Assembly (NCBI GenBank): GCA_002437905.1
Contig: DJRT01000010.1
Location: 1-24,618, forward strand
DNA length: 24,618 bases
Direction of reading: 5' to 3'
Source: Ruminococcaceae bacterium UBA6353
Lineage (GTDB): Bacteria; Bacillota; Clostridia; Oscillospirales; Acutalibacteraceae
Shown here: one piece after another, positions 7,355-14,528 of the stretch
Layout: each line of letters begins with the position of its first letter
How positions within the stretch are numbered: position 1 is the stretch's first letter
Translations under genes and position numbers: made by a program
The notes under the pieces: generated by a model
The model's input: only the letters and a program-made list of their open reading frames with translations
Database searches by the model: none
What the model was told of the DNA's origin: nothing

Positions 7355-8557
7355 TCATGCCTCCTCAATATCCGTCACGCGGCAGTGCAGCGTGCCGTCT
7401 GCCAGACGCAGCCGCACGGCGTCGTCCTTTTTTGTATTGTGTACGCTTTTCAGCAGCTGCCCGTCCGCTGCATAGCCGATGGCGTAGCCGCGCCCCATCA
7501 CCTTGAGGGGGCTGAGAGCATCCAGCTTGGCGGCCAGCGCCGTCAGGCGGCGATCCGCCGCCCCGGCCGTCTGCTGCGCCGCAGCCGAAAAGCGCTGGGT
7601 CAGCATATCCAGCCGCTGGGACTGCTCCTGCGTGTAATACTGCGGCTCGGACAGGCAGCGCCGCTGCCGCAGGGTGTGCAGATCCCGCTCACACGCCAGC
7701 AGCTTATTGCGGCAGCCCATGGCCAACCGGCCATGGACGGTTTGCAGCCCCGCCAGCAGCCGCTGCTGATCCGGCACCGCCAGCTCTGCCGCAGCCGATG
7801 GCGTAGGTGCCCGCAGGTCGGCCACAAAATCGCAGATGGTAAAATCCGTCTCATGCCCGACGGCCGAGATCACCGGGATGGCGGAGGCAGCCACCGCCCG
7901 CGCCACCGGTTCTTCATTAAAGGCCCACAGATCCTCGATAGAGCCGCCGCCGCGCCCGACGATCAGCACATCGGCCGCCGCGCGGTCATTGAAGCGGCGG
8001 ATAGCCTCCACAATGGAGGCCGCCGCGCCCTCGCCCTGCACCAGCACCGGGCAGAAAACCACCCGCGCCAGCGGAAAACGCCGTCCGAGGACATTCAGGA
8101 TATCCCGCACAGCCGCGCCGGTGGGCGAGGTGATCACCCCCACACGGGCGGGGTATTTCGGCAGCGGGCGCTTGCGCTGTTCATCAAACAGTCCCTCCTG
8201 CGCCAGCCGCTTTTTCAGCTGTTCAAAGGCAATCTGCAGGGCGCCGACGCCATCCGGCTGCATTTCTTCGATATAAATCTGGAAGGACCCTTCCCGTTCA
8301 TACAGCGAAACACGCGCCTTCACAATCACTTTCATGCCATCCTCCGGCTTGAAGGCCAGGTGGGCGGCAGCGCCGCGGAACATCACCGCGCGCACGGCGG
8401 CGGTTTCATCCTTCAGGGACATATACATATGCCCGGACTGATAATGCAGCTTGAAATTGGAGATTTCCCCGCTGATATACACGGCTGAAAGGTGGGGATC
8501 CTTTTCCAGCACACCCTTGACATAGCGGTTAAGCTGTCCAACCGAGATCACAGCCAT
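7355..8557 (-). CDS. xseA: Exodeoxyribonuclease VII large subunit
   Basis: XseA is the catalytic subunit of exonuclease VII. The 400-residue product has an N-terminal OB-fold (about 1-105, VISVGQLNRYVKGVLEKDP, then ISGEISNFK) for single-strand binding. The nuclease domain follows, with GVITSPTGAAVRDI (140-153), GRGGGSIEDLWAFN (201-214), SAVGHETDFT (231-240) and DLRAPTPSAAAE (247-258). A coiled-coil region lies toward the C-terminus, where XseB binds. The ATG at 8557 has an AGGAGG ribosome site about 10 bases upstream and overlaps the preceding TsaD-like gene by 10 bases. The frame is open to 9112, but that extension is antisense-like Gly/Ala sequence inside the neighbouring gene. Confidence 0.97.
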   Translation of the reverse strand: MAVISVGQLNRYVKGVLEKDPHLSAVYISGEISNFKLHYQSGHMYMSLKDETAAVRAVMFRGAAAHLAFKPEDGMKVIVKARVSLYEREGSFQIYIEEMQPDGVGALQIAFEQLKKRLAQEGLFDEQRKRPLPKYPARVGVITSPTGAAVRDILNVLGRRFPLARVVFCPVLVQGEGAAASIVEAIRRFNDRAAADVLIVGRGGGSIEDLWAFNEEPVARAVAASAIPVISAVGHETDFTICDFVADLRAPTPSAAAELAVPDQQRLLAGLQTVHGRLAMGCRNKLLACERDLHTLRQRRCLSEPQYYTQEQSQRLDMLTQRFSAAAQQTAGAADRRLTALAAKLDALSPLKVMGRGYAIGYAADGQLLKSVHNTKKDDAVRLRLADGTLHCRVTDIEEA

Positions 8558-9495
8558 TTGCCGCAGCCCTCCTCTGCCAGATAGCACAGGCAGGCAATGC
8601 CTGCGGCATTGTCCGCCGAGTATTCCGGCGGGGCAAAGCGCCCGCCGTAGGTTTCCGAAAAATACGCCCGCAGCAGGCTGTTGGACATCACGCCGCCGGC
8701 GTAGATCAATGGCAGCCGGCCGTATTCCGCCAGCAGCGCGCGGGTCATCCCATCCACCGCCGCCTGCACACTTTGCAGGCAAAAGCGGGCAACCACCGCC
8801 GGCGGTTCGCCGCGCTGCAGCCGCTGCCGGCACTGGTTCTCCACGCCGGAAAGATGGCAGCAGCCACCCTCCAGGCTGGCACGGGGCGCCGGTCCCGGCG
8901 GCGCCTGCAGCGCCAGCTGCTCCAGCGCCGGACCAGCCGGAAACCGCAGACAGAGCATACCGCCCACACGGTCGATCAGCTGTCCCGCCTTCAGATCCAG
9001 CGAACGCCCCACCACACGGCAGCGGATAATCGCCTCCGCATCCGGCTGCACCAGCAGTGCATCCGTGGTGCCGCCGGAAACATGAAATGCCAAAAACGGC
9101 CGGTTGATCCAATCAAGACAGCCGGCACCGGCCAGTGCCGCCGCCACATGCCCCTGCTGGTGGGTGAAAAAATGCACCGGTACCCCCAGCACCGCCGCCA
9201 GCTGGCGCGCAGCCCCGGCACCGACCAAAAAGCAGGGCATGTACGAGCCCTCCTGCTGCTGCGGTCGGTCGGAGGCCGCCACGGCGCGCACGCCGCCGGC
9301 CAACGCCGGCGCCAGCTGCTCCACCATATCCGGAAGCTGCCGGGTATGGTGAAAAACTGCGTCGCTCTGCCGCAGCCCCAATTCGCCCTCCCGCACCGGC
9401 AGCAGGCGCTTACACTGCGTCAGCCGCCCATCGGCCGCCCGGTAAGCGACCGAGGTGGTATAATTGCTGGTATCCAGCCCGAGGCAGCCGCTCAT
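8548..9495 (-). CDS. Kae1/TsaD-like paralogue (putative glycoprotease-fold protein)
   Basis: This 315-residue protein belongs to the TsaD/Kae1 (ASKHA) superfamily; old annotations call such proteins O-sialoglycoprotein endopeptidase. It starts GCLGLDTSNYTTSVA, as TsaD does. It keeps the metal-binding HQQGH at 112-116 and a C-terminal YSADNAAGIA with the third ligand Asp at 295. It differs from TsaD in the phosphate loop (HVSGGTT instead of the usual SGGHT type) and is somewhat shorter. Canonical TsaD makes t6A in tRNA with TsaB and TsaE, and no tsaB or tsaE is nearby. It lies between nusB (ATGA overlap) and xseA (10-base overlap), where Bacillus has folD. I recall similar paralogues in other Clostridia. 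Its exact role is unknown. Confidence 0.82.
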   Translation of the reverse strand: MSGCLGLDTSNYTTSVAYRAADGRLTQCKRLLPVREGELGLRQSDAVFHHTRQLPDMVEQLAPALAGGVRAVAASDRPQQQEGSYMPCFLVGAGAARQLAAVLGVPVHFFTHQQGHVAAALAGAGCLDWINRPFLAFHVSGGTTDALLVQPDAEAIIRCRVVGRSLDLKAGQLIDRVGGMLCLRFPAGPALEQLALQAPPGPAPRASLEGGCCHLSGVENQCRQRLQRGEPPAVVARFCLQSVQAAVDGMTRALLAEYGRLPLIYAGGVMSNSLLRAYFSETYGGRFAPPEYSADNAAGIACLCYLAEEGCGKWL

Positions 9496-9917
9496 ACCGG
9501 CTTGGCGGGATCCGGCAGCACGGCACTGTCCTGCCGCGAGATACTGCCGAGGATGCCGTTGATAAACGCCGCATCCTCCTCGCCGCCGTACTTCTTTGCC
9601 AGTTCCACCGCCTCATTGATGGAAACACTGGACGGGATATCCGGCTCATACAGCATCTCGTAGATCGCCAGGCGCATCACCGACAGCGCCACGCGGGAGA
9701 TGCGCTCCCGGCTCCAGCCGCGGGCGTAGGCGGTGATCCTGGCATCCAGCTCGTCCAGGTGCTGCTCCGCCCCCTGCGCCAGCTGCAGCGTGAAGCCGTC
9801 CGCCGACACATCCCGTGCCAGCGACGCCCCCTGCGCCAGCTCCTCTACCGTTGCGTCATTAAAGGTCTTTTCAAACAGCAGGGCAAAGGCCTGCTCTCGG
9901 GACTCCCGTCTGGTCAT
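9492..9917 (-). CDS. nusB: Transcription antitermination factor NusB
   Basis: NusB works with NusE (ribosomal protein S10) at boxA to prevent early termination in rRNA operons. The 141-residue all-helical product begins MTRRESREQAFALLFEKTF. It contains the conserved late segment PDIPSSVSINEAVELAKKYG followed by AAFINGILGSI, typical of the family. The ATG at 9917 is preferred because AGGAGAG lies 6 bases upstream; a TTG at 9938 in the same frame has no such support. It is the first gene of the long unit that ends with recN. The 79 bases between it and the upstream terminator hold an ARG-box-like sequence. The next gene overlaps it as ATGA. Confidence 0.95.
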   Translation of the reverse strand: MTRRESREQAFALLFEKTFNDATVEELAQGASLARDVSADGFTLQLAQGAEQHLDELDARITAYARGWSRERISRVALSVMRLAIYEMLYEPDIPSSVSINEAVELAKKYGGEEDAAFINGILGSISRQDSAVLPDPAKPV

Positions 9918-9968
9918 AGTATTCTCTCCTGCTTTCAAGCTTCGGTTTTTCTGATTTCTTACACAATT

Positions 9969-9986
9969 TCCGTATATTTATGCATA
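9969..9986 (-). promoter_or_regulatory. Possible ARG box / control region upstream of nusB operon
   Basis: The minus strand reads TATGCATAAATATACGGA. Set against the ArgR operator pattern TNTGAATWWWWATTCANA, this agrees at 13 of the 16 defined positions, and the half-sites TGNAT and ATNC are spaced correctly. It sits in the AT-rich gap between the yqhY terminator and nusB, where the promoter of the nusB-to-recN operon must lie. The same sequence contains TATACG, a possible -10, but I see no good -35 for it. The operon encodes argR, so feedback is plausible. AT-rich sequence gives chance matches, so confidence is modest. Confidence 0.35.
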
Positions 9987-9996
9987 GAGACATAGG

Positions 9997-10030
9997 AAAA
10001 AAGGCCCTCCGCCATTGAACGGAGAGCCTT
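9997..10030 (-). terminator. Rho-independent terminator after yqhY
   Basis: On the minus strand an 11-bp stem (AAGGCTCTCCG paired with CGGAGGGCCTT, one G-T pair) with an 8-base loop runs into a run of T. It begins 4 bases after the yqhY stop codon. It separates the Asp23-family gene, and any read-through from spoIIIA, from the nusB operon. Confidence 0.92.
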
Positions 10031-10033
10031 CTG

Positions 10034-10396
10034 TCAGGCTTCCTGCGCTTCAGCGACCATGCCCTCCACATGAATGTTCACGCGGGTGACCGGCTTGCCG
10101 GTCATGGACTGCACCGCTACCTTGACGCTCTTCTGCACCTGGGCGGCCGTCTCCTGAATGCGCGCACCCTGCCGCAGATTGATATACACATCCAGCACCG
10201 TATCGTTTTCGGTATTCAGCACCTTCACACTGCGGGAGGCCGTGGACGGAGCAATCAGCCCACGCAGATCCGCCGGACGGCTGGCCATGCCGGCCACCCC
10301 GGCCACCTCAGAGGCGGCCGTGCAGGCGATTGAGGCGATCACATCTTCTGAAATAATGCAGCTACCCTCAGACGGCTTAAATTCGTTTGTATCCAT
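10034..10396 (-). CDS. yqhY: Asp23/Gls24 (DUF322) family protein, YqhY-like
   Basis: This 120-residue protein belongs to the Asp23/Gls24 family, small cytosolic proteins tied to envelope stress and, for YqhY of Bacillus, to control of acetyl-CoA carboxylase. Visible family features are GSCIISEDVIASIACTAASEVAGVAGM near the start, a VKVLNTENDTVLDVYINLRQG strand pair, and a C-terminal VNIHVEGM. The ATG at 10396 has a perfect AAAGGAGG about 9 bases upstream and is preferred over the ATG at 10417. In Bacillus the gene follows accB-accC, which are absent here. It has its own promoter (10488-10515) and terminator, so it is probably mainly monocistronic, with possible read-through from spoIIIAH. Confidence 0.92.
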   Translation of the reverse strand: MDTNEFKPSEGSCIISEDVIASIACTAASEVAGVAGMASRPADLRGLIAPSTASRSVKVLNTENDTVLDVYINLRQGARIQETAAQVQKSVKVAVQSMTGKPVTRVNIHVEGMVAEAQEA

Positions 10397-10487
10397 TGCC
10401 AAAGTCCTCCTTTGCATCGGTCAAGAGAATGGCAGCCCCTGCAGCCGACAGGCACAGCCCGTCGCTGCGGCCACCTTGCTCCCTATC

Positions 10488-10515
10488 ATTATAACACAAA
10501 GTTGGAATTGTGCAA
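10488..10515 (-). promoter_or_regulatory. Sigma-A promoter for yqhY
   Basis: The -35 is TTGCAC (10510-10515), the spacer is 16 bases and the -10 is a perfect TATAAT (10488-10493). It starts about 15 bases after the spoIIIAH stop. The resulting leader of about 85 bases can fold a hairpin at 10441-10468 (GCAGC/GCTGC and GACGGG/CCTGTC arms with one bulged G). That hairpin has no T-run and so is not a terminator. Confidence 0.85.
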
Positions 10516-10529
10516 CGGTTTTTGCAAAT

Positions 10530-11153
10530 TTATTGCGTATCGGCCGCCGGATTTTGCGTCTGCGGTGTAGAAATCTGCACATTTTTGGCCTCCACGCCGG
10601 ACTGCGCCACCACGATCTGAAGGATCTGCAGGCTCTCCTTCTGCTGCAGGTCGGTGGAGGCCACCACCACGCTGGCATGGTCGCCGTCAATAAACACCAC
10701 GCAATCCGCAAAGCCCTTGGCCAGGATGAGATTTTCAATATTGCTTTCCTGCAGCACATTTTCCGCAATCGCCGTGGCCTGCTTCTGCGCTGTCTGCTTT
10801 TGCTCCGCCGTGGCCTGTGCAGAGCCGAGCAGCTCCTCCAGCAGGCGCACCGATTCATCCCTGGCCGCCGTGCGGGAGGCGCGCGCCTTATCAAAATAGG
10901 TGGCGGCCGCGGTGCTCTGACTGGTATCTGTTCCCGTCTTGCTGACCTCCGATACGCCTGCACTGACATAGGACGCCTCGCCCAGGTGCGCATCGTCCGG
11001 CAGGGTGTCCGAGGCCTCTGCCGAGGCAGCCTGCAGACCGCCGGCCGAAAGCGCCGGCTCCTTGGTAAAGTAGTAGTTTAGATACACCGCCACGCCAAGG
11101 GCCGCCACCAGTGCCAGCATCATCCACTGCTTTTTCTCCAGAAACTTTTTCAT
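10530..11153 (-). CDS. spoIIIAH: Stage III sporulation protein AH
   Basis: SpoIIIAH sits in the mother-cell membrane around the forespore and joins SpoIIQ from the forespore side to form the channel linking the two cells. The 207-residue protein has an N-terminal membrane segment (about 9-28, QWMMLALVAALGVAVYLNYY) and a low-complexity Ser/Thr/Ala stalk. Its C-terminal YscJ/FliF-like ring-building domain begins near a KQTAQKQATAIAENVLQ helix and includes FADCVVFIDGDHASVVV. The start at 11153 follows GGGAGGA by about 8 bases; the open frame up to 11216 is not needed. It is the last spoIIIA gene, 47 bases after spoIIIAG. A new promoter lies just downstream. Confidence 0.95.
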   Translation of the reverse strand: MKKFLEKKQWMMLALVAALGVAVYLNYYFTKEPALSAGGLQAASAEASDTLPDDAHLGEASYVSAGVSEVSKTGTDTSQSTAAATYFDKARASRTAARDESVRLLEELLGSAQATAEQKQTAQKQATAIAENVLQESNIENLILAKGFADCVVFIDGDHASVVVASTDLQQKESLQILQIVVAQSGVEAKNVQISTPQTQNPAADTQ

Positions 11154-11200
11154 CGTCGCATTCCTCCCAATTTGATTGCATATTGCCGGTCTTCTGCCGT

Positions 11201-11734
11201 CTATTTCACCACGCACACCCGCCGCGAGGGGATATCCAACGCTGCGGTGATCAGCCTGGTTACCCGCTCAGCCACCGCCGGATCATCGCCGCCGTCGCAT
11301 ACCACGGCCACCCCCCGGACCGTGGGCTGCAGCTGCGTGACCGGCAGGCCGACCGGACCGGACGCCGTCTCCACCGTGATGGTCTTTTCGGCCGAGCTGT
11401 CCGCCTGCGTGCCGCTGCTATGGCTCTGCTCTGCGGCATACACCTGCTGCACTCCCTGCTCAAGGGTGACCATCACCCGGCAGCTTCCAACCCCCTGCAC
11501 ACCATCCAGCATGGCAGTGATCCGCTTTTCCAGTGCCGCCTCCACAGCGGAGGCCTCCACCGGCATCGCTGCCGGAGAGGCCGCATCTGCCTGCGCACGG
11601 GATCGGCCGGGCAGCCACTCGCTGAGCGCGATGAGCAGGATGCCGGCCACGCCAAGCACCACCAGCCACCGCAGCGCCCGGTTCTTTCCATTGGCTGTCA
11701 GCCATGCGGCTGCCGCATGCAGCTTTTCCGTCAT
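11201..11734 (-). CDS. spoIIIAG: Stage III sporulation protein AG
   Basis: SpoIIIAG forms a large ring in the SpoIIIA-SpoIIQ complex in the mother-cell membrane. The 177-residue product has one membrane segment (about 21-40, LRWLVVLGVAGILLIALSEW). The outer-face domain contains VEAALEKRITAMLDGVQGVG, a CRVMVTLEQG strand and the C-terminal RGVAVVCDGGDDPAV segment, all typical of the family's ring-building fold. The start at 11734 overlaps the spoIIIAF stop as ATGA. The frame stays open to 12097, but the extra part is Gly-rich antisense-like sequence inside spoIIIAF. Confidence 0.95.
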   Translation of the reverse strand: MTEKLHAAAAWLTANGKNRALRWLVVLGVAGILLIALSEWLPGRSRAQADAASPAAMPVEASAVEAALEKRITAMLDGVQGVGSCRVMVTLEQGVQQVYAAEQSHSSGTQADSSAEKTITVETASGPVGLPVTQLQPTVRGVAVVCDGGDDPAVAERVTRLITAALDIPSRRVCVVK

Positions 11735-12213
11735 CCGTTCCCCGCCTCCTTCTGCGCCACCACCACCGCTGTGCCCAGACGCTTTTCCGCCACCTGCTTG
11801 ACCAGCATGGAGCGCTGCGCCGTGCGGCTGTCCACATAGACCGTGATCTGTCCTATATCTATGCTGCCATCGGCGGCAATATCCGTATCCGCCACCACTT
11901 TTTCCGCCTGCAGGCCATAGCTCTGCAGCGCCTGGTTGATCATGCGCAGCAGGGTTGTATTGACCTGCGCCACCGTCTGCTGCCGCATACGCGCCTCCAG
12001 TGCCGCAGTATCCGCCGCCGTCTGCGTCTGCGGCAGTGCCGGCAGGGACCAGCGCATGGACAGCAGCGGCGAAAGCGTGACACACAGGAAGATACACGGC
12101 AGCAGCAGGCGTCCCTGCCGTCCAAGCGCACTATCCGGAAACAGGCGGCTGAGCAGCGTGCACAGCACCGCCGCCGTACAGGTCAGCAGCGCCCAGCGGC
12201 GTATTGCATCCAT
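11731..12213 (-). CDS. spoIIIAF: Stage III sporulation protein AF
   Basis: SpoIIIAF is a mother-cell membrane component of the SpoIIIA complex. The 160-residue protein has two N-terminal membrane segments (about 7-25 and 35-52). A soluble part follows with the family pattern LRMINQALQSYGLQAEKV and then ITVYVDS, again a ring-building-like fold. The start at 12213 is 3 bases after the spoIIIAE stop, so translation should be coupled. Its end overlaps spoIIIAG as ATGA. Confidence 0.93.
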   Translation of the reverse strand: MDAIRRWALLTCTAAVLCTLLSRLFPDSALGRQGRLLLPCIFLCVTLSPLLSMRWSLPALPQTQTAADTAALEARMRQQTVAQVNTTLLRMINQALQSYGLQAEKVVADTDIAADGSIDIGQITVYVDSRTAQRSMLVKQVAEKRLGTAVVVAQKEAGNG

Positions 12214-12216
12214 CGT

Positions 12217-13386
12217 TCATCCCGCCTTTCCCGTAAATACAATCACCGAAGTGGAGACGATCATCAGCAGGGCAAAAACCGCCAGCACAGCGATCAGCAC
12301 CCGCACACTGCCCACCACCGTGCGGCACAGCTTCTCCAGCGCCGCCAGCCGGAACAGTGCCGCCGCACTGCCGGCAAGCTGCAGGCAGATGCTCCAGGCC
12401 AGGCAGGCCACCAGCGGCGGCAGCACCGTGAGCACCGTAGCCACCACGCCGAAGCACCCCACCGTGGAACGCAGCAGCCCGGCGCAGCCCAGCACAGTGG
12501 TGTACGCCTCGCTGAGAGCGCCGCCAACCACCGGCACAAAGCTGGAAATGGAAAACTTCATTGCCCGGCGGCCGAGGGTATCCCCGGCAGCCGCCACCAT
12601 CTGCTGCACCGACAGCACCCCGGAAAACACGGTGGCCAGCAGCGAAAGCACCCACAGCACTGCCTTATGCAGTGCGGCGCTGAAGCTTTCCAGGCAAAAG
12701 CCGTCCGCCACCGCCCCGGTACAGCCCATAGCCAGCGAGACCGACAGCACCGGCAGCAGCGCCGTGCGGCACAGCTGCACCAGCAGCTCCGCCGCCGCCA
12801 GCAGCGTGGTCTGATAGGACAGGGCGGCGGCCGCACTGCCGCCGGCCGACAGGATGCCGGCATACACCGGCACAAAGCTGAGCATAAACACGCCGGCGCT
12901 CTGTGCCGCCTGCTGCACCTGCACCATCAGTGCCGTGATCGGCGAAAGCAGCAGCCCGCCGGCCGCCAGCACCGTGACTGTATGATAGGTCTGCCGCAGA
13001 GAGGGACGCTCGGCCGCTTCCTCCAGCCCGCTCAGCATTGCACACAGCAGCACCACCGCTGCCAGGGAGGCTGCCGCCTGCAGCAGGCCGTTCTTCGGCG
13101 TGCGCAGCAGGCCGGCCAGCATCGACAGCACCGCATTGACCGACAAACCGGTGAAGCTTTCCGGCCGGCTCACATCCACCTGCAGCTCCTCCAGCAGAGC
13201 ACGGGTATCCGCCGGCAGCCGCTCAGTCAGCGTATCCCCACCGGATGCCGAAAGCTGCTGGGCATACAGCTGCGCCGTATCCGCCGGCTTTGCCGACTCT
13301 GTCGACTCTGCCGGCGCGGCAGCGGCCGGCAGGCACAGCAGCCACAGCAGCGCCACACACAGCAGCGCTCCGCACAGCCGTCTCAT
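12217..13386 (-). CDS. spoIIIAE: Stage III sporulation protein AE
   Basis: SpoIIIAE is the large polytopic membrane protein of the SpoIIIA complex and may be the transport core. The 389-residue product begins with a signal-peptide-like stretch (MRRLCGALLCVALLWLLCLPAAAA). An extracytoplasmic segment of about 80 residues and several membrane helices follow. Conserved pieces include SFVPVYAGILSAGG, AVADGFCLESFSAALHK, and the RRAMKFSISSFVPVVGGALS region. The start at 13386 overlaps spoIIIAD as ATGA; the open frame up to 13758 is Gly/Ala-rich and unsupported. The Ala/Gly richness of this copy fits the high GC content. Confidence 0.96.
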   Translation of the reverse strand: MRRLCGALLCVALLWLLCLPAAAAPAESTESAKPADTAQLYAQQLSASGGDTLTERLPADTRALLEELQVDVSRPESFTGLSVNAVLSMLAGLLRTPKNGLLQAAASLAAVVLLCAMLSGLEEAAERPSLRQTYHTVTVLAAGGLLLSPITALMVQVQQAAQSAGVFMLSFVPVYAGILSAGGSAAAALSYQTTLLAAAELLVQLCRTALLPVLSVSLAMGCTGAVADGFCLESFSAALHKAVLWVLSLLATVFSGVLSVQQMVAAAGDTLGRRAMKFSISSFVPVVGGALSEAYTTVLGCAGLLRSTVGCFGVVATVLTVLPPLVACLAWSICLQLAGSAAALFRLAALEKLCRTVVGSVRVLIAVLAVFALLMIVSTSVIVFTGKAG

Positions 13387-13793
13387 CCGCTCACCGCCTG
13401 TCCGTTGATCAGCGCCGTAACCAGCTCCAGCACATCGGCAAACAGCGGCACCGCCAGCGCCAGCAGCACAAAGCGCCCGGCAAGCTCCGCCTTTCCGGCC
13501 AGGGCGGTCTCGCCGGCATCCCGGCAGGTGTCCGCTGTCAGCTGCGTCAGCAGACACACACCGGTCGCCTTGACCACCACTGTCAGGTACGGCGCCGGAA
13601 AGCTGCCGGCCGTCAACATCTGCCGCAGCGTATCCAGCAGCGGCGTCACCTGCCGCAGCAGAAGCAGCAGCACCACCACACCGGCCGCCAGCGACAGGCA
13701 CATAGCCAGCTCCGGCCGCTGCTGCCCGCGCAGCAGCACCGCCAGCAGCGCCGCACACAGCAGCATGGCCAGTGCACTGAGCAGGGCGCTCAT
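13383..13793 (-). CDS. spoIIIAD: Stage III sporulation protein AD
   Basis: SpoIIIAD is a small membrane protein of the SpoIIIA complex, related to SpoIIIAC. The 136-residue product is mostly membrane helices (about 4-22, 28-46, a central segment, and 105-125). It has the family's AGVVVLLLLLRQVTPLLDTL segment and a VVVKATGVCLLTQLTADTCRDAGE stretch, part of which matches the conserved KxxGI..Q...D.CRDAGE pattern. Its start overlaps spoIIIAC and its stop overlaps spoIIIAE, both as ATGA. Confidence 0.94.
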   Translation of the reverse strand: MSALLSALAMLLCAALLAVLLRGQQRPELAMCLSLAAGVVVLLLLLRQVTPLLDTLRQMLTAGSFPAPYLTVVVKATGVCLLTQLTADTCRDAGETALAGKAELAGRFVLLALAVPLFADVLELVTALINGQAVSG

Positions 13794-13984
13794 AGGCCGA
13801 ACACGGATTTCACCGTGGCAAACAGTTCGCTGATCTGCGTCACGATCATGGAGAGCACCACGATCAGCCCCGCCAGCGTCATCAGCATGGCCTGCTCCTC
13901 CCGCCCGGAGCGCACCAGAAGCTGGTTAAGCACCGCCACAATGATTCCGATCGCCGCGATCTTGAAAATCAGATCCACATCCAT
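13790..13984 (-). CDS. spoIIIAC: Stage III sporulation protein AC
   Basis: SpoIIIAC is a very small membrane protein of the SpoIIIA complex. The 64-residue product starts MDVDLIFKIAAIGIIVAVLNQLL, closely like family members, and has two membrane helices (about 6-24 and 32-50) joined by a charged RSGREEQ turn. The ATG at 13984 is preferred because AAAGG lies about 9 bases upstream; the ATG at 13993 touches that site directly. It starts 37 bases after the spoIIIAB stop and ends overlapping spoIIIAD. Confidence 0.94.
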   Translation of the reverse strand: MDVDLIFKIAAIGIIVAVLNQLLVRSGREEQAMLMTLAGLIVVLSMIVTQISELFATVKSVFGL

Positions 13985-14021
13985 CGTCTGCATCCTTTCT
14001 GTTTGTTGCCTCTATGCCGGC

Positions 14022-14528
14022 TCACAGCAGCAGCAGTGCCAGCGCAATGCCGCCGGCAGCGCCAAGCGCCTGGTACACCCGCCCCTGCTGCTGTGCCTGC
14101 TGCTGTGCCTGCTGCTGCGCCTGCTGCAGCAGACCGCGGTAGGCGGCAATATGCGCCGCCTGCTCACTAAGCCCGGTAACGCCGCAGCCCTCGCCAAATT
14201 CCAGCAGCAGCTGCCGGTCAGCCGGGGTCAGGCCATCGCCGGCAAGGGACTCCATCCCCGCCGCATAGGCCGCGCGGAAGGGCTGCCCGGCCGCCAGAGC
14301 CTCCGCCGTGGCCTGCAGCAGCGGCAGCGTCCGGAAGGCCTCACCGGCCGCCAGCCGCCGCCACAGGGCGGAAAGCGGCAGCGCCGTATAGGTCAGCTGC
14401 TGCTGCAGGGTCTCCAGCAGCCGCACAAGCTGCTGCAGACGCTCCGCCCGCCGATACAGCCGCCGGGAATAATAGCGGCCGAGGCCGATCCCCGCCGCGA
14501 CCACCAACCACAGTCCAAGATACTTCAT
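14022..14528 (-). CDS. spoIIIAB: Stage III sporulation protein AB
   Basis: SpoIIIAB is a membrane-anchored helical protein of the SpoIIIA complex, related in fold to type II secretion F proteins. The 168-residue product has an N-terminal membrane segment (KYLGLWLVVAAGIGLGRYY) and a helical middle (RRAERLQQLVRLLETLQQQL). A C-terminal membrane segment (ALGAAGGIALALLLL) completes it. Just before that segment it carries three AQQQ repeats made by a 12-base tandem repeat. The start at 14528 is set by the membrane helix and by the junction with spoIIIAA. In the sequence as given, spoIIIAA reads 188 bases into this gene, which I attribute to a frameshift in spoIIIAA. Confidence 0.93.
   Translation of the reverse strand: MKYLGLWLVVAAGIGLGRYYSRRLYRRAERLQQLVRLLETLQQQLTYTALPLSALWRRLAAGEAFRTLPLLQATAEALAAGQPFRAAYAAGMESLAGDGLTPADRQLLLEFGEGCGVTGLSEQAAHIAAYRGLLQQAQQQAQQQAQQQGRVYQALGAAGGIALALLLL
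14085..14132 (-). repeat. 12-base tandem repeat inside spoIIIAB (AQQQ repeats)
   Basis: On the plus strand the unit CTGCTGCTGTGC occurs twice exactly (14085-14096, 14097-14108). A third copy has one change (14109-14120) and a degenerate fourth follows (14121-14132). On the coding strand this gives repeated Ala-Gln-Gln-Gln, keeping the frame. It is a plausible slippage site of variable copy number. Confidence 0.9.

Noticed and set aside
9918..9996. Sigma-A promoter with TATACG as -10 before nusB
   Set aside because: A promoter must exist here, but no convincing -35 lies 16-18 bases upstream of that -10, so I did not list it as a separate promoter.
14085..14132. Short tandem repeat considered as a CRISPR or other array
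   Set aside because: Units are contiguous 12-mers with no spacers and lie in frame inside spoIIIAB.
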